From Lagopus muta (taxonomy: Eukaryota; Chordata; Aves; Galliformes; Phasianidae): a stretch of 64,000 nucleotides of DNA. How positions within the stretch are numbered: position 1 is the first letter of the stretch; the number at the start of each line of letters is the position of its first letter. Shown here piece after piece: positions 47,442 through 58,608 of this stretch. The notes beneath the pieces are model-generated. The model was not told the origin of the DNA and did not search any database. It worked only from the letters and a program-made list of their open reading frames with translations. Made by a program: the position numbers and the translations under genes. The stretch spans positions 84,509,288 to 84,573,287 of the forward strand of contig NC_064435.1 in the NCBI RefSeq assembly GCF_023343835.1, written 5' to 3'.

Positions 47442-50400
47442 TTGTCTACCCTGATTTAGTATACTGTTTAGAACATGTTGAGTATGCATCTACTCATCTA
47501 GGAGTGTGATTTTTATATGAACTGTGAGATGAAGGATTTTTGAGCCTTATGAAATACAGATGTATCCAAAAACAGCTTTGGAGGTACCATTTTACACATC
47601 CATCTGCTTAAGTAAATTTTTTCTGGCACCAGAACAAGCTGGCTATGATCTCTGACATTTACCAAGGATTAATCCCTGTGTCTTTAGTTATGGAATTTGT
47701 GGAGCTACCTGGTAACCATACTCAGTTCAGCTGACTGCTGTTCAGCCCTTCACATGGCTTTGCAACTGGTTCTACATCAGTGGCACAAGTGGCTTCAAGT
47801 CCAGGTGGCTCCACTTGCAGGCATCAGGGCAGCTGAAAGGGGATAGCAGAGACTCCCCAGATCTCCTACACTCTTCCTACTCTTTCAGTTAAGGGACCCC
47901 GTGCATGAGATGAAGAGGGATCTGAAGTCCCTGCTGACCCCTGTGCCCAAGGGAAAGCCATTGTTTTTATCAAGAAAAATGGTACAAGGGAGCCATTCCC
48001 AGGAAAGTGGCCCTCAGCACCCTTGCTCTTCTTCCTCCTTCAACACTGGGGCAATTCACAGGCCATAGGCCCCAACTGCCAACACTGCCTTGTTTTTGTG
48101 TCCATGCAACACTGTTAAATGACAGCACCATGACCTCCTGATGTCACTGCCATCTCACAGTTTTCTGTTCTGAGTGCTATGGGGAACCAGTGGCTAGAAT
48201 GCCACAGTCACTGGGTGACTGAAAACAGTGGCTGCTCATTCTCCATGAGAGAATAGTGCTGCTGAAGAGGCTCCTGACGATCAAATTAATGAAGATGGAT
48301 GCACCTGAGAGTGATGGAGAAGCTATGGAGATAGATCCACTGCCAGAGGATGAGCCACTGGAATTTGCAAGGCTGTAATTCTTGTACATTCTTTTGTACA
48401 CATAATTGATTATTCTGTACTGTTAACAGTTTCATACATTTCCTCTTTTTAATCTGGAGGCACATGATTTCATTTTCATTATGATCCCATTGTCTCTGAC
48501 TTTTGTTTTTGATTTTCCTGCCCTATCATCAGTGGGAACAAGATAGAAAATAACACTCTGAGATTATTGATATAAGGAGAGAATAATACAAACAGCAAAT
48601 CAAAAAGGATAATTAAATGGAAATTTGAAGATAAAGACATGAATTCCCTGAAACAGGAGCAGGGAGAATTAAATTACACTTTGTGCCAGCATCTCTCTTG
48701 AACTGCAAGGGAAGATAAATGTATTTCCTTCAGTCCTATGGCTCTGTCACCACAATTCCCACTGGGGACAGCTAAGTCTAGGATCCCACAAAGTTCTCAC
48801 TTGTGGAAGTCACTTAATCAACAATTCCCCAAATTCCCTTGCTGAACCTCCCAATGTTTTCGAAGATTTAAGGGAAGACCCATTAAGAGACTTAGATGCT
48901 TTTGCAGGTACTTAAGTGTTGTTGGACATGTACTGATCTGTGCAGACACTGTGGTGTCCTTAGCATCCTCTGCTTTCTCCCGTTACATGTTTTGCAGGAC
49001 AGCATGACAAATTTACTCCAGAAGATGACTCACAGAGCCTCTCTAATTGAGCTTCTTGACTTGCATATTACATGGCAAAGCACCAAAACCCCAAAGTTCT
49101 TCACTGAATAGGCTCCTGGTGACTCATGATAGCCTCGGTATGGAGAAAAGTCTATCTTCATGCTTTGACTGTCTCTAGGTGAATTTTCAGCCTGTGGGTT
49201 TCTGCTATCACAGATTACTGTGAACCCAGAGTAAGTCTAGCCATTTCAACAGATCTGGCCCAGTATTTTTCTAGGTCTCAGCCCCTGCTATTCAGACAAA
49301 GGAAAAGAAATTGAATGAGGTGTGAGGGAACAGAACTGGGGCATTTTCATCATCCTTCCCATGAATGCACTATGAGGTATGGTGCAAAGAACCAAATTCA
49401 GCACTAGCCAAGGTGCGTTTTTACTTCTAACTTGAAGAATTAATTTAAAATGTAGATTTATAGCAATGTAAAAGTTACAGAAAATTGAAACAAAAATGCA
49501 TTAGCAGGTCCATGAGTAGTCTCAATAATCGTGTAACAATAATGTTAACTCATCACAACTGATTTACATGTGTGGCTGTTTGGACTCCATAACCCATGCA
49601 GACCTGGAGCAGTCCATCTTTCCTCACCTCTTAAGGATAAGAGCAGGCGCCACTTTGAACAGCTGTCACAAATAGCTTCTCTAGCCAAAGGTGCAATGAC
49701 CTCCTCTTTCCTCTCTCTTCCTGTTTACCTGCCCTCAGTCTCAGTTACTGGGAACTGAGCATTTGGGAAATTAGCTCATTTCCTTCCTCAGCTACTTAAG
49801 ATGGCCTAATTATTGTTTCTGTAGTGTTTGCACCTTCCTTCTTCCTTCTGAAAACATGCCAGTATGGTTTTATGTGGGACACGAGGACCCATGCTGAATA
49901 TATGGTCTTCTTACCAGAACTGCAACTGACCTCACTCAGTGGGTATCATACAGAAGCTAAATGTCATATAGAAATGCTGATAGTGGAAGAGGAGCTTTGA
50001 TCAGCTGTTCCCAGTGGGAATTTTAGCAGGGCTGGGGAACTAAAGAGCATGACTGTGCACTTGCCTAGTTTGTTAAGATGCTGATTGTGTTTGTACTGGC
50101 AACACCAAGTTGTAAACCTCTCTTATTGACTGATACTCTTGAGGGGGATTCGCAGTTTGTCAGCTTCCAAAGATGAAAATGAGAAAGCAGGAAGCACTAA
50201 CAACATCATTTGCAGGGATTTGTTTGGTTGGTTTTGTTCTTTGAGATTACTGCTCAGGTAACTTTTTTTTTCCCTTTTATTTATTTAAGAAAGCAGAAGA
50301 AAGCTTTATAAGGATGGATGGAAAAACAGAGTAGGCAGCAGAAGATTTTTGAGGGGAAGATTGGTGAAAGCAGAAAACTTGCTACTTGATAATCTTACAG

Positions 50401-51464
50401 CGCAGTAATGGAAGAAGCTATATGTTTTAAAAAGAAACTAGTCAAGCACCTGTTATCATAAGCACCTAACTACAGTCTTACATTCATCCTTGTTCAGCAG
50501 ACCAGTGGAAGTAGATGTGACTGAAATATAGCCCTACATTAAGTAAGTGATGTAATGAATAAGGATTATGCTGAAGTTTGAAAGTATGTGATCAAATCAC
50601 CACTCCATCCTATGCACTTCTTCTGCTCAAGCCTGAGACTATTAAAGAATTTCCTTAACTAAAGGGAATAGCATTTTACTTATTACAATGCAAATAGTAC
50701 TTTCAACTAGGTAAAACTTTCTAGTTCTTAACGGGATATTTAAGACTATAATTCCCTTTTTGCACTCTATAATTTGGGTATTAATCTTTGACTCATTCTT
50801 GACATTCTACTTACACCTACAAGTGCTTTGGTGCACACTGTGTTTTGGAATTTAACAAAATTAGATATACTGTACTTTGCCAGAGAATGACTAGAGAAAA
50901 GGCATCCTATTTTTTAAAAAGCTATATGAGTAAAAATCACATTTCTGCAGCTTTAGCAAGTCTGTGTGCACCAGAGCAGTACATGTGGGTCAGGATAGCT
51001 ATTTTCGTGTTTCATCATTAGGTCCATGTCCACTAGAGGTGAACAAACTGTGGAGAATGGAGAAATGGTTTCTATTTGTTGTTTTACATGCTTTTAAACA
51101 TGTGTGTATGCATTCCCTATAGAAGCTTTATGCTGCAAAAATTCCAGATGGAAAGAGTTTCACTTTCTCTATCCATTTCGTATATAGATGGGTCTCTCCA
51201 TATCATCTGGTTCCAAGGGGCCAGTTATTTACTTATATTTCATTCTCTCTCCCACTATCTTCTAGCCTTATTTACTGATTTCTAAAACATAAGAGTGAAG
51301 AAAGCTGCTTTTCTTTTTGCCAGTTCAATTGTATTTGTGCTAGTGGGAACTCACGAGAGCCAAATTCTGAGTAGCAGATCAATGACATCTGATCTGAGAG
51401 ACTGAGGCTGATGACTGCAGCCTCCTAATGATGCCCCTTTTAGTGCCACTGCTCCCTTTGTATG
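47442..51464. other. Unique non-coding DNA
   Basis: Apart from the ORF-like patch at 48223-48378 listed separately, nothing recognised. AT-rich with short frames only. Confidence 0.5.
48223..48378 (+). other. ORF-like patch with acidic C-terminus, possible pseudogene end
   Basis: An open plus-strand frame of 51 codons plus stop follows an in-frame TGA at 48220. It reads with a leucine- and basic-rich start (HERIVLLKRLL near residues 6-16) and then an acidic end, MDAPESDGEAMEIDPLPEDE, finishing at a TAA at 48376-48378. Only this stretch looks protein-like; the frame upstream of 48220 has further stops. It could be the 3' end of a processed pseudogene or of a decayed element, or chance. I do not recognise the protein. 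There is no poly-A tail downstream. Confidence 0.2.
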
Positions 51465-52012
51465 AGGGTTACTCTGAAAGTAACACCTCCTCTTTTATCA
51501 TATTGACCCATGAACTCAGAGGCAAATGTTGATGATATGGCAGTAAGGTTTGAACCTTCCTTTCAATATTCCATTACATTTTGTTACCATTGTACAGATG
51601 GCAGCAGAGGGGCACTCTGACAAAATGGCATCTGACATGGGAGTGTGTATGAAGCAAAGGTGTGTCGCTGAACTCCTCCACGTGGCAAAAATGTCACACA
51701 TTGACATTCATTGATGCTTCTTGAATATTTCTGAAGACCCAACAGTGGATGTGAGCACAGTGAGGAGGTGGGTGGTGAGTTACAGCAGCAGCAACAGAGA
51801 CAGTGGGTCACCTCTGCTGGTGCGGATTTTATGAGCATGACACGCAGGCTTTTGTTCATCACTGGTGAAAACACATAGCTAATGGTGGTGACTGTGCTGG
51901 AAAATAGTGTTTTGTAACTGAGAATTTGATCTATCAAGCAGTATAGTTGTGCTCTTTGTGTCCGTTGTAGTTTCTTTGGAAATAAATAGGAGGCATAACT
52001 TTTGGATCAACT
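51465..52012 (+). mobile_element. Non-autonomous mariner-type DNA transposon, copy A
   Basis: Left inverted repeat GGTTACTCTGAAAGTAACACCTCCT (from about 51467); right one, read on the minus strand, AGTTGATCCAAAAGTTATGCCTCCT. TA dinucleotides lie at both edges (51461-51462 and 52013-52014). Interior colinear with the copy at 43190-43712. A decayed frame includes VDVSTVRRWVV, shared in part by copy B as VDVSTVRGWVL, which may be a residue of the ancestral transposase helix-turn-helix. Family name is from memory (Galluhop/Mariner1_GG type). Not autonomous. Confidence 0.87.
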
Positions 52013-54079
52013 TAAGTAGATTCTGTTGAGACACTGTATCGTATTATAGTTGCCACCCCTTGGTCTAGGGAAAGGGGGGTGTGTGGCAATGACCAAGAAT
52101 TTAAATACAGTGTTGTGTGTGTAATTAGTGTGCCAGTTTGAGTGCTGGTGCCAGAATGGCTACGACTTTGAAGAAACAGTGCACACTGCTGCTTATGCTA
52201 CCTATCCTTAGTTTTGATGTATTTTTTTCCCTTTCTTAACAACAAATGTTAGTGTCCTGAATCTCATGTGGTTGAGTCTTAGTGTGTGGAGGAGCAGCAG
52301 ATTAAAATTTGCAGAAAGGATGCAATGTTTCCCAGAAGAAAAAAAATCTCTGAAAAGGGGGGGAAATGGCACTTGGTCACCTATGGAGTAAATGCAGCAT
52401 GGTTATATCTTACTGAAATCTCAGAAGCACTTGTGTGTTGTGCCTGTGAGCTGAAACACAGCAAGACACAGCAGGCTTGTTCCGGTATCCCTCTAATGAT
52501 AATGAACCTTCTGCTCTCCGTTGTTCCCCTGCTCCCTTTCACTGAGAAGGTATGCTCTTCTCCCAGGAGATTTAGCTGTTGATTTAAATGAGTAAACATT
52601 TAGATAGTAAATTCATTCAGGTAGGGATTATTTTTGCATCACCTGACATAGTGGGGCTTTTGAGAAATGCCTATAGGTGTTAGGGACTCAGAAAGGCAAA
52701 TTATGAACAGTAACAGTAGTGAAATAGTACAGACTGTAAATTATTTATTTTTCCGATTTTTTTTCGAAGATTTTTAAAGCTAATATATACAGTACTCACC
52801 TAAATCTCCCAGTAAAATCCAGATCTGCTGTGAATTGAGGAGTAAAATGTAGCCAGGCTGGAACTATCCCTTCTAATCTCAGCAGAAAGAAGCCATTTGG
52901 GTACTTAAGTCATGGACCGCCAGGTACTTAAGTCAGCACTCCCAGGTAAGGGCTGGGCAGCTAGGTTTAGGCAAAACAGAGTTTCACACCAAAGCACACA
53001 GACAGGGCATGAATGCAGTCTTTTAGCAGCAATGGCTTTGAAAGTTATTGCCAGAGCTCTGTTGACTGAAACAGAGGTCTGAAGGACCATTGCTCAGCTA
53101 TTGCTGAGGAGTTTCAGTCCCCCCCAGAACCAGCAGTTGTGGCTTCCAGCAGCAGTGGAGGTGCCAGCTCAGCTTCTGTGGCAAAAGGGACCTAGCATCC
53201 AGGGGGATGCTTGAGCCAGCCTACTTTATATTTGCCAAGTTTTAGCTTTCATCCTGCTCAGGGTATTTATTACCTAACCAATGCTAGAATACACATCACT
53301 GTAGCTACTCTTCACTAACTTCTTGGGTATGAAGTGAAGGGGGAGTCTGACTGCCTGTTGTCTCAGAGCCCTTCTATCTTATGATCTGGAGATAACTATG
53401 AGATAACTATGGGATATGGAGATAACTTATCTGGAGATAACTATGGGATCTCTAACTTGCCATTACCCTACCCCATCTTCAGTTAATGAATACAACTTAC
53501 GGGAAACAAATCAATGTTGTAGGGACAGAAGCCATCAGAGAGAGAAGACAGTGAGAGGTCTGGGGCTAAATGACAGGAATTTATTTGTTACAGAAGTATG
53601 CATGAGTTGTAAGAGTAAGGAAGCTCTGGATTTGAAAATTGCACAAGATATTATTAGAATATTAATGATGAATATGCTATGGGGGCTTTTAAAACTAATA
53701 ACGACCATATCTATCTCTGTCACTGTGTTCCAGATGATTGGGAAATACAATGGATTATTAAATAAACTAAACAGAATCCTTTTCTGAGGTGACAAAACAT
53801 AGGAAAAAGCCTTTATAGAGTGCTTGAAGAGCAGAGTGCTTGAGGAGCTAGGCAGATTTGCGCTGAGCACCGTTAACATGTTCTTCATTAAGAAGAAATG
53901 TCAACTGTATTCTTCAAAGATTCTCATGGTGGCTTTCTAGTCATCAACAGAGAAATGTGATTCTGCCTTCAGCAAAGTGATTGAATACGTTATCTCTATG
54001 TGAAACATTCCAGTTACATCATGTTGCTCAATTATTCACAATATGCGCTGAAGGAAAAGGGGGGAAAAAAGCCCAATTT
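52013..54079. other. Unique non-coding DNA with a GATA-motif tandem cluster
   Basis: Includes the AGATAA cluster at 53386-53451 (listed separately). A 123-codon plus-strand frame (53416-53787) and a 117-codon minus-strand frame overlap each other and show no domain. Confidence 0.5.
53386..53451 (+). repeat. Imperfect tandem repeat carrying four AGATAA (GATA) motifs
   Basis: A unit close to TGGAGATAACTATGGGA is repeated with varying spacing. AGATAA appears at 53390-53395, 53401-53406, 53420-53425 and 53435-53440, each followed by CT. AGATAA matches the WGATAR site of GATA factors. Local duplication explains the repeat; regulatory use is speculative. Confidence 0.85.
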
Positions 54080-54301
54080 GTAGCAAAGAAATTGGATGAT
54101 TTTAAGAAGAGAAATAATAACCCTAAATGGTACTGTAATACTAGAAAGGCTTACCAGGGAGGTTGGGCTGCCTTTCAAGGGAGGTTTTAAGGGGTAGATT
54201 AGAGAAACATCTGTGAAGAATGAGCTAGGTGAGGTTAATCTTGCCTCATTGCACAGGGACTAGAAAATTTCTCAAGGTTCCCTCTGTCTTCTATTTCTAT
54301 G
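54080..54301 (+). mobile_element. CR1: Ancient CR1-type LINE, 3' end
   Basis: Plus-strand sequence ending in 'tcttctatttctatg' with an upstream block 'aggttttaaggggtagattagagaaacatctgtgaagaatg', 'ctaggtgaggttaatcttgcctca', 'gcacagggactagaaaatttctcaaggttccctc'. This follows the 3' end of old amniote CR1 copies (a block about dispersal of GTCTAGGT...CCTGCCTCAG...GGGGCTGGACTAGATGACCT, tail ATTTCTATG). The 5' boundary is a guess. Confidence 0.7.
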
Positions 54302-55600
54302 CTTTCACTGCTGTTGTGTACACTGTCTTTTTATTGATCTATCCCAGTATGCTGTTTGTCATTTACGTTGCAACTCTGCATTAAGTGCTGCCTTCAAAGA
54401 CTTTTTCCTTCCACATTAATCCTTTTTCTGGAGAATACACTGCATCTCTCCTTTAATGAACACATACAATTCATGTGTTCCAGTCCTTACCTCCTCAGGC
54501 TTTTACAATTGTTTCCAGCAAATTTCATTTTCTCATAGGCTCCAGGCATTTAGAGGAAAATTACAGCCTAGTCATGAAAGATCACACAAACTAGAAAATG
54601 TTAATATCTCCCAATGTGTGCTGTTCACATGGGGTCAAACAATGGGCTCACAGAGGACAGGCACAAAACACATCTTAATTTCAGCAGTGCTAGTGTTTGG
54701 CTAAAGGAGCCTGTCATATACAATGAAGAGCTGCTATAGATACTGTCCAAGTAGTCCCTTTGGTAAGGGACACCATTTAATTTAGTCCTACCATATCTCA
54801 TGTTTGAACTAAACAAAGTACAGCATTTTGTCTTCTACTGCCAGATGAGTCATGCTCATTAGAGGTCTGTTGGAGTCTCGTTGTGAGTTGTGAACATTGA
54901 GGCATCACAGGAGCAAATGCTGAGCTACTTTGGGCTTGAAGGAGGTAAAGAAGGATTCTCATGGTGAGCTCATTTCCACTGATTCCTCAGAAAAGCAGTG
55001 AGGAAAGGGAAGCAGGAGGCTCTCTTGAATTGCTCTGAAGCAACGCCTGGAGTAGTTAATATTTTTTTGGCTGCTGACAAAATACAGAGCACTGGGAGAA
55101 TAGCTTAACAGCTGAGTACCTCTCTGGCTGTGTGAACCTGAGTGAGCTTACCTCCACAGCAGTGGCTGAGGTTCTTTTGTATGCCCCAAAAGAAATACTG
55201 GGAAAAAAAACAGTCTCTCAGGTCAGCTGACATTTCTTTCTTACCCATGCTGGACATCACTGAGACACAAAATTCTGTACAATTATGCTGTTCTTTTTGT
55301 TTGTTTGTTTGTTTGTTTTTTTCCCCTATAAGCCTACTATAAAGCTACTGAGAGTACTTTGCAGATGATAGCTTTCCTTGCTGTTGAAGAGATGACACGT
55401 TAGGGCATAAGCAATCTCCAAGTAATGAAGGAGCCAACACACAGTGATGCTATACTTGGCTTTGTTCTCACCAAGGAGAGGGTGGTGGAGAATGTGAACC
55501 TGAAACCACCATGAAATGGTGGAGTTCAGGATTCCTAGGGCAGCAAGCAGTGTGTGTAGCAAGATTACTACCCTGGACTTCAAAAGAGCAGATTTTGGCT
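54302..55600. other. Unique non-coding DNA with a short TTTG repeat
   Basis: A (TTTG)n stretch lies at 55294-55322. No gene recognised. Confidence 0.5.
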
Positions 55601-55934
55601 TCACAGAATCACAGAACTGTAGAGGCTAGAAGGGACCTCTAGAGATCACCTAGTCCAACCCCCCTGCCAAAGCAGGTTCCCTAGACCAGATTGCATAGAT
55701 AGGTGTCCACGGGGGTCTTGAATGTCTCAAGAGAAGGAGACTCCACAACCTCTCTAGGCAGCCTGTTCCAGAGCTCCATCACCCTTACCATGAAGAAGTT
55801 CTTAAGCACATTTGTGCGAAACTTCCTATGCTTCAGATTTTGGCCATTTCCCCTTGCCCTGTCGCCACACACTGCTGAAAAGAGCCTGGCCTCATCCCTT
55901 TGTTTCCTGCACCTTAGGTTTTTATAGATAGGGA
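55601..55934 (-). mobile_element. CR1: CR1 LINE 3' segment, left arm of a head-to-head pair
   Basis: The left edge is TCACAGAATCACAGAACTG, then 'gaagggacctctagagatcacctagtccaaccc', 'ctctaggcagcctgttccagagctccatcaccc', and 'aaaagagcctggcctcat' style antisense blocks. The minus-strand frame 55681-55872 reads FMVRVMELWNRLPREVVESP, the CR1 ORF2 C-terminus. CR1 similarity on this strand stops near 55934, and about 20 bases later CR1 begins again on the other strand. Confidence 0.95.
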
Positions 55935-55955
55935 TCTGCTTGGTACAGTACTGTG

Positions 55956-56730
55956 GGACAATGGTCTGGAGGGAAGATGGGCCCTAGAAAACTGGCTAAT
56001 ATTCAAGGATAACCTCCTCTAAGCTCAGGACTGATGCATCTCAACAAAAAGGAAGTAAAGTAAAAATTCCATGGATAAAAAAGTGTATTCTGAACAAACT
56101 CCAACACAAAAGAAAACTTACAGAGAGTAGACAGGTAGCCTGGGAGAAATACAGAAATTTTCCAAGCGAGCTGGGATCATAATAGTAAAGCTAAAGCCCT
56201 GACAGAATTAAATCTGGCCAGGGACAACAATGGCAAGAAGAAAATCTTCTTTAAGTATGTCGGTGATAAAAGGAAGACCAGGGAAAATGTGGGCCCCTTC
56301 TGAAAGGAAATATGATGACCTGGTTACCAGGATATGGAGAGGGCTGAAATCAATGACCCCAAAGGTGCTGACAAGTCAGTGTCTTTTTTGCTTGAGTCTT
56401 CAATGGCAAGTGCTCTGGGCATGCTGCCCAAATCACAGAAGACAAAGGGAGGGAATGGGAGAACCAAGAACCACTTGTTGTAAGAGAAGATCAGGTTAAA
56501 TTCCATGTGAGGAACCTGAATTTGCACAAGTCCGTGGGACCTGATGAGATGCATCTACAGGTCCTGAGGAACTACCAGAGGAAGTTGCTAAGCCACTGTG
56601 CCCAGCAAGACTGTGGAGCAGATCCTCCTGGACATTATGCTAAGGCGCACAGAAAGTAAGATGTGATTGATGATATTCAGTATGGCTTCGTTAAGGGCAA
56701 ATCGTGTGAAATTGTGATGCTCTTTGTAAT
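55956..56730 (+). mobile_element. CR1: CR1 LINE ORF2 internal segment, right arm of a head-to-head pair
   Basis: Plus-strand CR1 internal sequence covering the endonuclease-RT linker and the start of RT: 'tctggagggaagatgggccctag', 'ctggctaatattcaaggataacctcc', 'agccctgacagaattaaatctggcc', 'gtcggtgataaaaggaagacc', 'acaagtccgtgggacctgatgagatgca' (KSVGPDEMH, near 56530) and 'gtatggcttcgttaagggcaaatcgtg'. An internal deletion removes several hundred expected bases between about 56595 and 56610. Stops and frameshifts are present. The segment has no CR1 3' tail, which is unusual for an independent insertion. Confidence 0.93.
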
Positions 56731-57979
56731 ATTTGGCTACTTTAAAGTGGGTAACAGAAGAAGTAGTTCAGTCCTAGTATGCTTCTTTCCTAGTATTTTT
56801 GTACTCCATAATGTGTTTTTCTGTGTGGCATTCTGAAACAGGTACAGATAAAAGATGTAAGTAACAGAGAACAGCAAAGCAGATGATCTGAAGAGTCTAA
56901 TAACTGAGAATGTGCTCTCTGTAACAGAAGCTTCATAACACAGAGCTGTGAACAATAAATACTCCACATCCCTTCCTTCCGAGAAAGGAGATTAAAAAAA
57001 TCCGTATTACTTTTATCTTTTCATTATTTTTATTTTAATATTATAAGCCTTAAGTTCAAGCTGACTTTAAGTAACTTCTAAAGCTCTAAGGGGCCAGGCA
57101 AATAAAGGATTGCCAGAGACTGCTTAGCAGCTCTGAAAAGTTTTTTTTATATGACAGAGATTGCTGATTGCAGCCTGTAAATGTATGAAATAATGTCACT
57201 GCTGGTTTGATCATCAGTGTCTGATTTCCACCCCCCCTCCTTCCTTTATTCTCTAAAGACATTGTTGGTTTTAATAACGGGCTTTCTAAAAACTACAAAT
57301 ATGACCTCTCAGACTAGATATTTTTGGTCTTCGTTAATTTCATCATCTGCATGTTCAAAATCAGTATTTTTAATTGGTCACTTGAGCTTTTTTGCAGTGA
57401 CGTTGAACCTCTGATGCATGTCACTTCAGAAGCATTTTCCAAACATTGTAGGCGTCATGGAGCAATTTTAGCATAAAAAGAAGAGTATAACTAGAGATGG
57501 CGGGGGAGCAAATTACATTTTGTATATATAGTATTAAATGCTTCCATTAGTTGCCATAGGGATGGGCAGAAGTTGGTCTGAAATGACAGCTTTCCTGATG
57601 CTTGATGTGTTTAAAAAGAAAACATTTTGGGAAGCATTTTTACTGTTATTATTACCCTGGGAATCTTTTATAGGTGAAAGGGATATATTAAAGTCATATT
57701 TCTCTAAAAAAACCCACAGTGAGGCTATGTTAACAGACAAGGCATCACCTTCACCTCTCTGCAGAGGCAATGACCTCTATAAAACATGCATCTTTGTAGC
57801 TTCAGGGCTGCAATTCCACAACTGCTCTGAGCTTCACATTTTCTGTTGTGCAATGCAGGACCTACCAGGCAACCATTCCTCCTGAGCACTACCTGTAAAT
57901 CTGTGCAGCAGTAACCTAAGGAAATCTGTGTCCTGCAGTTGCTACTGTGCACACCCTAATTGAGACAGAACAAGTAAGA
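56731..57979. other. Unique non-coding DNA
   Basis: AT-rich, no gene recognised. A 115-codon plus-strand frame (57538-57885) overlaps a minus-strand one and has no domain. Confidence 0.5.
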
Positions 57980-58608
57980 CTAACAAGCAAATGGCATCCT
58001 GGTCTCCATCAGAAGAGGGGTGGTCAGCAGGGACAGGGAGGTGATTGTCCCCCTCTACTCCGCTCTTGTGAGGCTCCCTCTGCAGTACTGTGTCCAGGTC
58101 TGGGACCCCCAGTACAAGAAAGACAGAGCTGTTGGAGAGGGTCCAGAGGAGAGCCACAAAGATGATCAGGGGGCTGGAACACCTCCCCTCTGAAGACAGA
58201 CTGAGGGAGCTGGGCTTGTTCAGCCTGGAGAAAAGAAAGTTGTGGGTTGACCTCATTGCAGCATTTCAGTGCCTAAAGGGAGCCTACAAACAGGAGGGGA
58301 ATCAACTCTTTGAAAGGTTGGATAACTGCAGGACAAGGGGAAATGGTTTTAAGTTGAAGGAAGGAAGATTTAGGTTGGATGTCAGGGGGAAATTCTTTAT
58401 AGAGAGAGTGGTGAGGTGCTGGAACAGCTGGAACAGAGAGGTTGTGCATGCCCTGTCCCTGGAGGTGTTCAAGGCCAGGTTGGATGGGGTCCTGTGCAGC
58501 CTGGTCTGGTATTATATGGGGAGGTTGGTGGCCCTGCATGTGCAGGGGTGTTGGAGATTCATGATCCTTGAGGTCCCTTCCAACCCTGGCCACTTTGTGA
58601 TTCTATGA
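57980..58608 (+). mobile_element. CR1: CR1 LINE, best-preserved 3' fragment
   Basis: Clean plus-strand CR1 from 'aaatggcatcctggtctcca' through 'cagggaggtgattgtccccctctactcc', 'gtccagaggagagccacaaagatgatc', 'gagggagctgggcttgttcagcctggagaaaagaa', 'gaggtgttcaaggccaggttggatgggg' and a tail of 'cactttgtgattctatga' ending at 58608. It has the least interruption of any copy here, with a 172-codon open frame, so it is probably the youngest CR1 in the window. Confidence 0.96.
58090..58608 (+). pseudogene. CR1 ORF2 C-terminal fragment, 172 open codons
   Basis: Open frame inside the 57980-58608 CR1. Motifs in order: [20 protein letters not shown] at about residues 14-33, [14 protein letters not shown] near 38-51, [20 protein letters not shown] near 55-74, [20 protein letters not shown] near 81-101, [11 protein letters not shown], and [13 protein letters not shown] near 122-134. 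These are the CR1 sequences after the reverse-transcriptase core. There is no catalytic domain and no start codon context; openness reflects recent insertion rather than function. The last part reads through the normal 3' non-coding end. Confidence 0.85.

Noticed and set aside
53416..53787. 123-codon plus-strand frame
   Set aside because: Overlapped by a 117-codon minus-strand frame, starts inside a tandem repeat and has no recognisable domain.
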